Shown: in pieces, positions 46,201 to 58,400 of the stretch | Layout of the letters: each line of letters starts with the position of its first letter | Position numbering within the stretch: position 1 is the stretch's first letter | Assembly (NCBI GenBank): GCA_963669155.1 | Contig: OZ022586.1 | Coordinates: 22,835,379-22,899,378, forward strand | DNA length: 64,000 nucleotides | Source of the DNA: Arbacia lixula | Taxonomy: Eukaryota; Echinodermata; Echinoidea; Arbacioida; Arbaciidae | Reading direction: 5' to 3' | Notes under the pieces: model-generated | The model's input: the letters and a program-made list of their open reading frames with translations, nothing else | What the model was told of the DNA's origin: nothing | Database searches by the model: none | Translations under genes and position numbers: made by a program

Positions 46201-47945
46201 CGCCAACAACCTAGGTAGGATTACACCTGAAATACCGCCGGACAGCACTTATACCAAGCTTTGTCTTTATCATGTTAATAGGAATACATTAAATATTCAA
46301 ATGTGGCAGATTTCCAATTCTCTTCAGGTATTACCAGTCATATCGTATTGATAATGGATGTATTTAGTTTTGGCAAAGAGAATGGATATTGTCAATGCGT
46401 ATTATTGAACATGAATGCCTGATTGACCTTATAGTGTAGTTTAAAGGGTTACTAAAGTAGAAAAGTAAGTTCCTACTAATCTATGTAAAATTATCCACTT
46501 AAAACGAATTTAACATTCGTTTGCCGCAATGAAGTCTCATTCTGACGAAAATTTGAAAAAAAAACGCACGCCTCCAGTGACGTATGAGAAGTCAAAATGC
46601 CATCAATGCCAACGGCGTAAATAATGTTTTATTTACGCCATTCAAGCAATACGTTACCAATGGGAACCCCAAAGCTTGTCCGAGGTTTGTCTGAGTAGCA
46701 ACAACTAATAGATTCAAAGTGCATTCCATCCATTGAATCTGAATGAGAAGATACAGGTGAATGCAATAACGCGTTACTACGCAGTTAGGGGGAAAATTGT
46801 GAATACATTACGAAAATGGTCTATTGTTGACTTCCGTACAAGCTATGGAATTTTGACTTCTCATACGTCACTGGAGGCGTGCGTTTTTTCAACTTCTCGT
46901 CAAAATTAGACTTTATTGCGGCAAACGAATGTGAAATTTGTTTTTAGTGGATAATTTTACATACATTAGTGGGAACTTATTTTGGTAATTTAGTAACTCT
47001 TTAATGACATCAAATGTTATACTTTTCTAAACAAGGGGTTGCAGCCGGTGCGGGTGGAGGAGCAGCTGGGCTCGTGATCATCCTCGTGGTCATCATTGTC
47101 GTCGTAGTCATTTATAAACGCAGGTGTGTGATGAAGTGTTATCCGTACATGTAAGTTGAGTGGTAGCCCTAGAAGTGATAATGATTGGGGATGTTGGATT
47201 TGTAAATAAAGTGATAGAAGTAGAAAAATGTTAACGATTTTGTAGCTGTAGAAGTTCTTCAAAGAAAATAATGAAGAATCAATAAAAGCAATAGGAGTAG
47301 AGGTAACATCAATATGAAGTAATTGAAGTAATACATTGGTATTAAAACTTAAACGAAAAAGTAGTAGTAGGGATATCAGTTTTCGAAAGTACATGTAGGA
47401 CATTATATGTTTTTGACTGCATAATGGGGTTTTTTTTCTCCCCCCTCCTTTTTTCCTTTTTTTCTATATCTTTACCTCTGTACATTTGTATCCTTCAACG
47501 TTTTTTCTTCTTGTCCCTATCATTACCTCAATTTTTACTAAATTCAATCCACTGTAGACATGGCAGAGCGGCAAGAAAAGCGCCTCTCCCCGATCAGCAT
47601 CATGACAAGTTTGAAGCGAATAACTACGATGACATTCTTATGGATAGCACTCTTGGTAAAGGAAAGCCAGCCCTCCCTCACCATTACGAGGATTCCATCA
47701 AGTTCCGTGTGGCCAATATGGAACCGCAGCTCAACATGGGATTAGCGAAAGACGAAGAGGATCTTAGCGCCTCATACGATGTGTCGATCCGCAACCGCGC
47801 CTCGAAGGCAACGGAGGCTAGCACGCAGGAATCTACGCCACCGGTCACGGATGCGTTGTACGCCATGCCGGATGAAAGGAAGAAAGTGACCGACGACGAC
47901 GTCGAAGACGGCCCGGAGATGGTAGAAAACCCATTCTACGCATAG
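42271..47945 (+). CDS. SRCR-WSC membrane receptor, gene B (8 exons, 422 aa)
   Basis: Exons: 42271-42349 signal peptide (MESLFLVWFVFLVA); 42783-43001 and 43405-43482 SRCR domain (YEGTVEYTTDN, TTCGVFF, LICEHIGAYG, ISDCTVESPCPSPDM, GAAICY); 44020-44319 WSC (YLGCHKD, KCITHCRES, GEECYC, RSCGGNG); 45270-45332 and 46161-46214 Thr-rich stalk; 47036-47123 transmembrane helix (GLVIILVVIIVVVVIY followed by KRR); 47558-47945 tail, stop TAG. Phases are 1 throughout, then 2 into the tail, and the sum is in frame. All SRCR and WSC cysteines seen in the family are present. The tail has YDDIL, YEDSI and YDVSI motifs and ends ENPFYA, an NPxY-type adaptor/PTB motif. The tail shares no visible sequence with that of gene A. 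Stalk exon boundaries are the least certain; the first two ectodomain exons match A and C in length exactly. Confidence 0.85.
43130..43235. repeat. (TCTA)n followed by (TA)n microsatellite
   Basis: Pure tetranucleotide then dinucleotide runs in the intron between the two SRCR exons of gene B. Confidence 0.95.
46445..47000. mobile_element. MITE with about 160-bp TIRs and TTAA target duplication
   Basis: The left end AGGGTTACTAAAGTAG and the right end (reverse complement) AGAGTTACTAAATTAC open inverted repeats that extend about 160 bp through TTCGTTTGCCGCAAT and ACGCACGCCTCCAGTGACGT. TTAA flanks both ends (46441-46444, 47001-47004). It has no coding capacity. TTAA targets are used by piggyBac and Kolobok transposons, so one of these likely mobilised it. 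It ends 31 nt before the transmembrane exon of gene B. Confidence 0.9.
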
Positions 47946-49000
47946 AGTTAGGTGTGAAAATATTAGAAAGCATTTTCTTTTTATTTTTTTATTTTGAGAA
48001 TCTGTTAAACATGCGTAAATTTAAACCAAGTAAGGTTTGGCTTACTCGTACGATTAGCACGCCTTTCAAAGCCTGTGTCTTCTGTTTTATATTGCTGCGG
48101 TTCCTCAGAAGCAGATGATTCGCGTTCTTATCTCCTTTCTGTTATCTCAACCATTTCATCTATGAGAAATGCTTTTCTAATATAAAGGTGTTTTTTCAGT
48201 ACACAGAGATTTGTAAAGACGTTTTTTTTTTTTAAACATGTTCCAAAGCCTGTACTTTCATTTTCAATGCTTTTATTTCCAGTTTCGCGTTCTCACCTCA
48301 CAGTTTATCTCGGTCAGGACGTCGAACATAGTACTTACCGACTAAAACAGTGTACTATCTAGCGAATATCACACCTTGTACATATCATTCATACCGCACG
48401 TATATATTATAATCGTATAGTATAAAGTAGTGATATTATATGTGTATCTGCATTTGTAAGCAACATTGTAAACAAGAACTCCCAGCGGGACGTAGGTATG
48501 ATGCGGTCACTTTTTGACAGGAAAATATTAAATATTATTGTACCAGTGTGTATACGTTTGCATTATTAGTTTTACATGTTTATAAATTGCTTCTCCCTAC
48601 AATTTAACACTAGGTTACGAAGAAATAAGATTATCAGTAATTGCACATTTCTTGCAGGGCCAGTGTATACACGTATCGTTACATTAATAACATGATGTGT
48701 ATGATACATACGTTTTTAGTCTAATTTTCCTAATTTGTAGTCTGCCATGTCATGTTGTTGCATTTATCATGTGAGAAATCACATAGGTCTTAAGTTGCAA
48801 ACGGTGATTGCTGTATTGCTATTGCTCAGTGATGATTCATGAATTTGAAGGCGATGATTTTGAGACCTGTCTACCTGAAGTTCCAGCATTCACGCAAACA
48901 CGTGCATCTTTTATTGAGAGCACATCGTTTTTTAAGTAATAAAATTGAATAACGCGGATTGCAGATGGTGATCCTAAAATAATCAACATGTGCAGTAATT
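47946..49000. other. 3' flank of gene B, nothing recognised
   Basis: Probably 3' UTR and spacer. A short GACTAAAACAGTGTACTATC stretch and poly-T runs are present; no exon or element was found. Confidence 0.35.
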
Positions 49001-49049
49001 AGTGTTTACATCACAAAACGTGAAAATGTTAGGGGTGAACATTTATATA

Positions 49050-49076
49050 TATAATTATATATATAATAGATATAAT

Positions 49077-49123
<47 letters not shown>

Positions 49124-49125
49124 TG
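49050..49125. repeat. TA and (GT)n microsatellite
   Basis: TATATA run followed by about 20 GT units. Confidence 0.9.
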
Positions 49126-49194
49126 CTAGTGTGTGTTTTTTCGAAAGTGCAATGTATCAAGATAATAGGGAATTATGTTTCAAATAGGTTCAGT

Positions 49195-49362
49195 TCAGTT
49201 CAGTTCAGTTCAGTTCAAATTTATTCAATCAGTCATAAAAAATGCATAAATATACAGACTTTGATAAAACATGGGATTAGGAGCCCCTGGAAGTTCAAAG
49301 GAACTTGTAGGTGGGGCACCACCATGACATATATGATACAAATCAATTTAAAACATACAGGG

Positions 49363-49399
<37 letters not shown>

Positions 49400-50899
49400 A
49401 AAAATAACACTAAAGTGCACTGGAAAACACGCTATCCTCGCAGTGCAAAGAACAAATATGGTACATGTATAGTAAAAAGATATTATAGGGACCTACGGTA
49501 TGCTATTCATTAGTTATTTTGGCAAGATTTTCATATTGACAGAACATTTCATATTTCAAGAGTTTTTTAAATCTATTAACAGTTTTACTTTGTTTAATAT
49601 CATTATTCAATTCATTCCATAGTTTGATTCCCCTACACCGCAAAGAATTTTGAGTAATTTTAGTTTTAGGAAAATAATGGTGAAGATCTGCTGAATGACG
49701 TGTAAAGTATGAGTGATAAGAGGCGTTTGTGCTAAAAAGATTATTGAAAATATTTGGCAAGGAATTTGAATGGTAATTATACATAAAAATATAGGTGTAC
49801 AAAAGGACCAAATCACATATTTTTAATATTTTACAATCAAGAAATAACCTGTTTGTGTGACTATTAAAGTGTGCATTATAAACCGATCTTATTGCCCTTT
49901 TTTGAGTCAGAAATAATTTATGTAAATGAGTTTTAAATCCATTTCCCCATAACATACAACAGTAAGTGAGATGGGGTAAAACCAGAGTATTATATAATGA
50001 AATCAAAACATGTCTGGGTAAAATGAAATTGATTGTAAATTTAGGGAATATTGCACGTCTTCAAGATTATTATTCATTACAAAAGGATTAATTTTAAGAT
50101 TTTGAACATTAGCATATGGAATAATCTTACTCATATGAAAAAACTGCTGGAGAGTCCATAAGAACTCATCATCTTCGATAACATGATTGAAAGGAAAGAG
50201 TTGTTCATTGCACTTTGCACATATAAAGTCAGACGAGCCAAACTGAACATGGTTGAGGTCAAATATAGCTTCACAGGTACAACATGATATTCTTCTAGAC
50301 ATGTAGGTACATGTAGATGAAAGAGAGATAAAAATTCAGATAACACCTAAAATGGGGGGAGGGACAACAACAAATATCAGAAAAATCAGGAAAATTTAGC
50401 ACTGAATGATTTGAAAATTAGCAGGTAAGAAGACAACCGAGAGTCTGAGAAAAGAATGTGATAAATATTTGCCAGAACTATAGTGTTTGGACAGTATGAA
50501 ATATAAATGTGTTTGTTTTGAAAGACAATGGCAAGAAGAAGGCATTTAGAGTCATCACAATAAGTTTAGACGTCGGAGATCTGCTTCAGAGTATATAATT
50601 GAAGTGCTCACTTTTCCTCCAGATACCTTCATTTGTGCGAATATTCTTCCATCAGATTCAGATGTCCACGAATTGGTCACTTTCTTGTTTGAGTACACTT
50701 TACGATACAGTTCCTGGTTTTGCGCCGTGAGGTCTTCTTGAATTGAGATGCCACTTCCCTTCAGTCGTCTTCGGGACTTAATCACTTTAGACCTCATGCG
50801 ATAACTACAGAATTTTACAATTAATGCTCTATGATGACCATGCTTGACCTTTCCAACCCGATGACAACGATCGATGAAAGAGCAGCAGGCTATGACCAT
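49195..50899 (-). mobile_element. Internally deleted LINE with ORF1 and ORF2 pieces
   Basis: Minus strand, from right to left. First, an ORF1 RNA-binding-like piece (50899-50555: CHRVGKVKHGHHRALIVKF, GSGISIQEDLTAQNQELY, WTSESDGRIF). Next, a Cys/His finger-like piece (50302-50003: CCTCEAIFDLNHVQF, FICAKCNEQLFPFNHV), of the kind found before the endonuclease in several marine LINEs. Then directly an ORF2 C-terminus (50006-49503: HLTYCCMLWGNGFKTHL, LWNELNNDIK). Endonuclease and RT core are missing. The 3' end is a (GAACT)n tail, plus-strand TTCAG repeats at 49190-49216. The tail and ORF order indicate one element that lost its middle. Confidence 0.75.
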
Positions 50900-51024
50900 G
50901 ATGACAAAGTTTCCAAGTTCGCTTGAAAAGACACATGCGAACGACCATGCATGAATTATTATTCTCCAAGTCCTTCATATCTCACATTTTTTTTGTAATT
51001 AACTGGGCTTTAAGTTATTATTTG

Positions 51025-51615
51025 AAAAACGCCCTCTTGAATTTATGGTACTTTAATCCAGCCAAGATAGTTGAATATAATCCTTTGTTCAGATCTTTTA
51101 TCGATTTGCCTGTGTATTTTTATTTGACATGATACCTTCTTTCAAAATTAAATGGAAAGGAACTTTGTCATCTTCATGAAGTTCAACGGCACAGTCTATT
51201 GAAAATAGAACAGAACACACGCTATGTACTCACATGATTATACGCTAGCGCTACATATGGAGAAGGAAGATAAAAACAGGTATTGCTTGGAGTGCGGAAA
51301 ACACAAGCTAGTAAAAAAAGAATGTAGAGTGTAAAAGATCTGATGTTCTAAGGAAATACAAACTTAAATAGTTTAACAGTGTGCGCCTATGTAGTGTGGA
51401 CCCCTTTACCATTCGTTTATGTAACGTGCTTGCACAATGTGACATGAAATGTTTCAGATATATTGATATAAAATATGACAGTGTCACTGGTTAAGAACAC
51501 GTAAGACTTGCCCTTTTGGGCTTAATTTTCATTCCTCCAATCTCTGCAATGTAAAAGTAATAGGTTCCCAACAATCCAATAAACAAAATGTGTCACTAAC
51601 GGCAACGCTATTTCC
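51025..51615 (+). repeat. Upstream block R, copy 3 (gene C)
   Basis: Diverged copy of 39980-40700: AAAACGCCCTCTTGAAT, ATACCTTCTTTCAAAAT, GAACACACGCTATGTACTCAC, CCCAACAATCCAATAAA and TCACTAACGGCAACG occur in the same order. Confidence 0.65.
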
Positions 51616-51629
51616 CCTACTCATTTCTC

Positions 51630-51675
51630 TGCCCCCCCCCCCCTCCCCTTCTCTCTCCTTTCCCGAGCCCCTCTT

Positions 51676-51718
<43 letters not shown>
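51630..51718. repeat. C-run and (CT)n microsatellite
   Basis: Same type and relative place as the C-run/(CT)n at 41488-41530 upstream of gene B. Confidence 0.85.
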
Positions 51719-51814
51719 ACTATATCGCTCGCTGTATTTCAATGTCAGCATGTACACAATGTTCACGATACCTTCTCAACCATCAACTCTACATTTCCAT
51801 TGTGTTTGTCTTTC

Positions 51815-52180
51815 CAACCAGTATAGCTTTGTTTAGCAAGAATGTGAAGACATAATGTCTAATATACGTTATGATTCTTCCTCGCTGTGTGTGCGCACTG
51901 TATTGTAAATACACGCGAATGTACAAAGAAAAAGAGGAACTAGACAGGTATAATGCAATCATATGTGTTGCTGCAAGTCAGGTCATACAGTGGAATACTG
52001 ACTGTAATTTATAGACATGGCGTCTCATCATATCCTTCAGTGGTACGACTGGTTTCACCTTTCCTAGTATTAGGAATATTGTATAACGGTTTGTGGTGCG
52101 TCACTATCTATTTGTACCAAGGACATATCACTTACAGGTATCAGCGAAAACACCAACGAACATGGCAAATTTAATCAGCT
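51815..52180 (+). repeat. Co-duplicated upstream block, copy C
   Basis: Diverged relative of 30879-31265 and 41641-42013 (GCTTTGTTTAGCAAGAATG, AGGTCATACAGTGGAATAC, CAGCGAAAACACCAACGAAC). Confidence 0.55.
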
Positions 52181-52363
52181 TTTACCGCGGTGTGAATTTA
52201 TAACGGACATGTTTTTATTCCCGTTCAATGATGCAGGCTGGTCAATGTGTAGGTGCAGATTGTAGACGGAATTATTACTGTCTTGATGTTGAACACCCTC
52301 CAAGGAGCAAGTGAGCCAGCTGTCATGTTTTGTTAGTGGACACTTACTACCATCGACATCGCC

Positions 52364-52379
52364 CCAGCTGACTGGTATC
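52364..52379 (+). promoter_or_regulatory. Conserved proximal element, gene C
   Basis: CCAGCTGACTGGTATC, 44 nt before the ATG. The core is identical to genes A and B, with CAGCTG in place of TAGCTG. Confidence 0.45.
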
Positions 52380-52423
52380 GTCAGAGACTCATATCACAGA
52401 ACTAAGTCGATAAACACACAAGG

Positions 52424-55400
52424 ATGTTTCAAGCTTGGCTCGTCTTCCTCTTCGTTACCTACAACGCATTGCCATCTGGCGGTATGATACTAGGTAAGTT
52501 CATGCGACTTCTATACCGAATGGCATCCTATAATGTGAAACATCTTTAGATTAGCCAAAATATGATGATTCATATTGTTGAGCTTCTTATATTCCCTTTG
52601 CCTCTAAAACATGATAAAATACGATTAAAGAAGAGAGTGAGAATAATGAGTACTGTATTATGGGATTGGTTATTTTTACCCCAGACGTCCGTCTTGTGAA
52701 CGGCCCATCACGCTATGAAGGCACCGTGGAGTACACCGCAGATAATAACACGTGGCAGACGACGTGTGGGGTCAACTTTGATTTCGTCGATGCTAGACTT
52801 GTCTGTGAACACATCGGAGCTTATGGAACTAACAGGGCCATTCCTGATTCACCTTTCGAGATTGACCTTGGTCAACCAACCACATTTCTCAACTGCCAAG
52901 AAGGTACGTAGATTGCCATTTGTACATGTCCTTTAAGATATGCCCGTCATTCCTACCATCATTACTGCTATCATCTCGTAAAAAATCAACCTTACATTTC
53001 CCTTATTTGGTCTAAGAAATGTAGTCAAGAGAAAGACATTTATTTACATACTGCAACAGCTATGTCTACATCTTCCTATCACTTTAATTAAATTCTGCTA
53101 TGGTCAATATGCATAGGTTTGTAGAATAACATGTTGTCAGAAATAACTTTGTGATACCATCGTTCTTGCGTTAAAATATGTTATAATTGCCTACACAGAT
53201 TTAATTCGCCCGGTGATATTGATTCTGCATCCTCAACAGGTGACACCTCTATCAGCGATTGTGGATTAGTGTCTTCTTGTTCTTCACCTGACATGATCGG
53301 AGCAGCAGCTTGTTACGGTAAGAAGGTTCAAATGTTGAATATACTTGTCAAGCCTTTCCCTCTCCTCATTCCCAGGTCATACACACCCCTGCACCCTATC
53401 ATCACCCTGACCATCCGACCAGCCACTCGCCCATATCTATTCAAGCATGACTTTCAGGAAGGGCATATGACTTATTGACCATATCTTTAACACACAAGTT
53501 AAAAAAAAAACAAAATCCAAATGCATTCAAAATAAACATAAAGACATGGGTTTTTGGCAGTGCAATATATAACAACACATAGCTTGTGTTTCTTTGAGGT
53601 CAATAATTGTTTATGTAGTAATGTTTAATGAAACAATACTTAACATTAATTTCAGTTATGTATTACGAGAACGAATGTCTTCCTCCCTGTGTGCTGATCA
53701 TCGTTCTGTTTTCATTTTGCAGACGACACTTACCTCGGATGCTACATGGATGCAATGAACCATCGCGTGCTACCCGGTGATCCACTGATAGAGGATAGCA
53801 CTATGACAATCGATAAATGCATCAGCCACTGCAGAGAGTCCACCACTGCTGACTACGTCTATGCTGGAGTGGGGAACGGGGAGGAATGCTTCTGCGGTGC
53901 CGCAGGAACAGACTACAGTCGGCTTGGGGCAGCGGTGAATGGTGATGAGGATTGCCAGACTCCATGTGAAGGGGACGCCCATAGCTCATGTGGCGGACTT
54001 GGCCACATCGCAGTATTTCAAAGTGTGTAAATGTAAATTGTTATAAACCAAAACATTGTTTAAAGTGGTGTACAAGATGTTGTTTCCATAATGCTTGAAA
54101 AAAAAATAATGTTTTGGTCATAAAAGTGAAGTGTCACATTAAGTTAAAACCTTTGATCTCAACACAAAGACAAAATCAAAGAATTACCTTGAAATTTTCG
54201 GCGGCTAACTCTAGCCTTCCTCAGCGATGACCGAAATGATCCGATTCGGCCTGGTGACGTAGCGGTCGATAATCGGTTCGTAGACACTCGGAAGCTTTAA
54301 TCGCTCTTCGTCCCTAATCACAAATCCAGAGAACGTTTCTGAGGAAACCCAGTTGGGTTTTCAACGAGGTCGACAATCTCAACAAGGAAAACTCTCCGCC
54401 TGAGAAGAAAAATCCCAAGCCTCCAAAAGGACAAATTGTGCTTCCGTACGTGAAAGGATTTTCCGAAGCCCTCCGTAGAAATTTTTATCAATTTGGAATA
54501 AGGGTGTGCTACAAACCAACAAGATCCTAAAGACAGTACTTAAGAACCAACACCTCCTGCATATACCTCGTACTCGCGCCCAGACATATGGACACAGATC
54601 TTTTTCATTTATTGCTCCAAGCTTCTGGAACAACCTCCCACTGCACATCGTGAAAGCACCATTATTATCTTGAAAGCTGTACTTCAGACCTACATGTTTA
54701 CTAAATAGTTTCGTGTTTTTTAATGTAAAAACTATTAATGTAAGAATGTAAGATATGTACCTTTTTAGGAAATCTGTAGATATTAATGTAAAGCACATAG
54801 AGAACTTTTATCGTCATAATGCGCTATATAAGGTTTACTTATTATCATCATTATCATTACTTAGTTGCCCCGAGGGACAAAAACCGAGAAGGATATCACT
54901 GGTCCTATTCACTTGATTCTTTTCCAAGGACCAGATTCTTTGAACATCGACGCCCTAGCTCCACTTCTTCTGAGGTATCGCAGGTATCACATGGACATCA
55001 GCAAGGTTCAAGTGCTGGACAGGGAGCCGCAGTCCTTCGAGAGAGGTGTGAAAGAAGCGATCTACATCCGGGCGTTCAACCCTTCTCTAAATAGGGACGA
55101 AGGGAGATACAAGCTACCGAGTGTCTACGATCCGATTATCGATCGCTATGTCACCAGGTCGAATCGGGTCACTTCGGTCATCGCTGAGGAAGACTGCAGT
55201 TAGCAGCCAAAAAAAAAGTGGAGGTAATTCGTCGAATTTTTTCTTTGAGTTGAGTTGAAAAGTTTCAACTTGAGGTTATTTTCAACCAACACTAATCAAC
55301 TTTCATGATCGTAAAGTGAAGTGTCGTTCTTGTAGCAATGTACCCGAGGGGATGCAATAACACCCGGAACTAAGCCGTCCCCTGTTTCACATAAACAGGG

Positions 55401-58400
55401 ATCACTTACAAATATTAGCTCCAGTCTTTATCACTGAATAAATATTTTTTTTCTTCTGACCTTGTTTCTTGTATTGTGCGTTGTAATTTTACTTTGTGTA
55501 ATTATGTTTAAAGTTACACAGTTTTGCCAAGACCATATACACTCGTTGAAATAGGCTGCTTTAAAGGATATGTGAGATACAAAAAATGCGTTTAAATTGA
55601 TTTTTATTCGTACAGGATATATATATATCAATAAATACAAGTCAATTTTACAGCCATATGACATCAGTAGTCGGAGAATTTCAAGTTCAAACATGGGGTG
55701 ATTTTGGCATAAAAAAGCGGCCCCTGCGAAACTAACGAGTACATCCGGGAGATTCTGTGACGTAAATCTGTAGATTCGATCGCGAGCTAGCATCCTACGG
55801 GCGCTATTTTTGAACCCTACATATTGCATACGAGAACGCCATAATTTGTGACCGAGAAATATCTTCAGATGATGAAATCACCCTCGATCTTGATTTTGAA
55901 ATTCTGGATGAAGAGAGTAATGGTAGTGATAGTGACGAAAGCCACAGTAATATCGACAAGGATGACGGTGATATCGGAGAATTTGACAGTGAAAATGGAG
56001 GTGCGGGTGATCAACAAGCTGCTGCAGATCGATTCTACGGATTTACGTCACTTTCGCTCTACGTAAGTACAGTAATGTTTTAAATTTCTGAACTCGGACG
56101 ATTTGGTGGCAAGTCAAAATATTCTTTTTAGGGGGTTGGAGGTGGTAACATGGTGTAAATGGAATACATGACATTTGGGACACATTCAAGACTCATAAAA
56201 TGTGAAATTGACATGAATTCGCCATTTCAATAATTGAGCATTTCACAGCTCCCTTGACAGAACTCATGAATGTTTACATTAGACTTGCAACATATTAACG
56301 ATATGCGTGTGATATTAACTGTAACATTTACGCACTTTCGGCTTGCCCATCTCCCATTTTCGTTAATATTCTTGAAATTATATTCTGATTTCTTTTTACA
56401 AAATTCATATATGATTTAATAATGTTATCATAACTACAACATTATTTGAAAGAGGGGCATTTATAACAGTTGTACTTGAATCATCATTGAACTGTGATCT
56501 TGTATAGTGATCGTATAGAGGCTCTAAGTAGCTTAAATGTTTTAAAAGATGAAATTGTTTTAGTCCTTAACCAAGCCAGCCAACCACAACTCCATTGCCT
56601 TTCATTGCGGATATTAATACATGTCCATTATAAGAAACAGTACGAGTAAATTGTTAAATTCCATTTAATAACTGCGAAACCGTTAAAGTGCCATTAGACT
56701 TGACGACGTGTTGAGATATTTTATCTCAAGAAGTCAACATTTTGTCGAGTTTTAAAAATATATAATCTAACGATGTCGACTCATTGAATGTTATAAGACG
56801 ACGTGACAGCGGAGGATGGTGATAGTGATTGCCAAACTCCATATACCGGGGACGCCCATAGCTCATGTGGATACATTGCAGTATTCCAAAGTGCGTACTT
56901 GTGATTTGTTTTGAAGAAAAGTATCTTTGAAAGTAGCGCACAAGATATTTTTCATAATACTTTGAAAATATTGTTTGCTATCGCCATGAATTCGAATTGT
57001 CGATTTTGCATTAAGGTACTGGAAGGGATATATGAAATCTCACCCGCATGGACATCGTTCCCAGTTCAATCTCCCTATACATGTACACGTAGAGAGAAGA
57101 CGTTCGGACACGTTTTATAACATGTCCTCATCATAACTTGAAATTATATGAAGTATTGCATGTATAATTACTGTACTATGTAACCATATAGTACATTTTT
57201 CGCTAACATGCCTCCTTTCCAAATATTGTTGTGGTTCCTGAATCAAGCCAGCCAACCACAACTTCACTGACTTCCACTGAGGGCATTGCAACTCCAGGTA
57301 TTTCTACGGATGAAATAAGTGACAGTACGATAGAATTATTATTTGCATCGAATAATGTCTGTGAATTCAATATAATAGTTTTTGCTTGCAATCTTTGACA
57401 TGAAATTTCAACTGTATGTACCGCAGAGAAAAGGATATTTTAGGTTAAAGATTGTCCTTCCCTTTTGCAAGCTTAAAATTTGAAATCGTCTATCACGATC
57501 ATAAATTGAAGAAAGTGTGATTCAAGACCATTTCGAGGAATATAGCATGTTGAAGCTTTTTGTATATGTAAAGATTTCAGCCGTTGAATTTCAAACCGAC
57601 TTTTTTCGTACCACGAAAAAAGTATTAGTCTTTGTTACAGTATCTATGTGGTTATTATCCATGTGTGAAATCCTAATTTTATGAGAAATTACCAAACTTT
57701 GGAGATGCTTTCTTCTATAGAACAATTTTTTTCATAATGTGTTTTATAATTTAATAAACAGATTAATCAATAAAGGAGATATTTCAACACAAACTGCTAA
57801 GAGCCTGAGGTAAAGACTACTAATCAGACGTTGTTTACGTGCATTATTTGAATTTTACACTACGTATCAGTTTCAAATTATGAATATACAGCTTGCTAAC
57901 ACTTCTCTACACGTTTGGCCAATGTTTCGATGGTTTTGTGGTGATCTGAAAAAGGGAAAAAGGGAAAAAGGGACGGGCTGTTAGATATAGCTAGGTTTAA
58001 GCATGACACCACATCTCTAGCCGAAGTGGTGAGCAGAATTACAATTTAACACCTCATTCGTTCCTTTGGTCTTTCTAATCAAGGAAGAAGAAAAAATTCT
58101 TTACATCCATAAAGGAATCCTTTATTTGTTGATTCAGGATTTTTATGCCTCCGCCACGAAGTGGCCCGAGGCATTATGTTTTCGGGTTGTCCGTCCGTCC
58201 GTCCGTCCGTGAACCAGATTTGCTTCAAACTTGGTACCTGTGTGTATTGCATAAAACCAATGAAGTGTGTAAAATTGAGGTCAAATCTGATTGAGGTCAA
58301 AGGTCAAAGGGCAATGAACTTATGAAAAATTGCCCCAATTGACCTTTTTCACATTAAATCCAAATCCAAGGATACAATTTTCATCAAACATGGTACAAAG

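Noticed and set aside
47017..47403. 128-codon minus-strand frame over the gene B transmembrane exon
   Set aside because: Antisense of an exon with strong splice sites and a clear transmembrane helix; no features of its own.
54379..54798. 139-codon minus-strand frame
   Set aside because: Antisense to the Penelope and LINE segments, which carry recognisable protein signatures on the plus strand.
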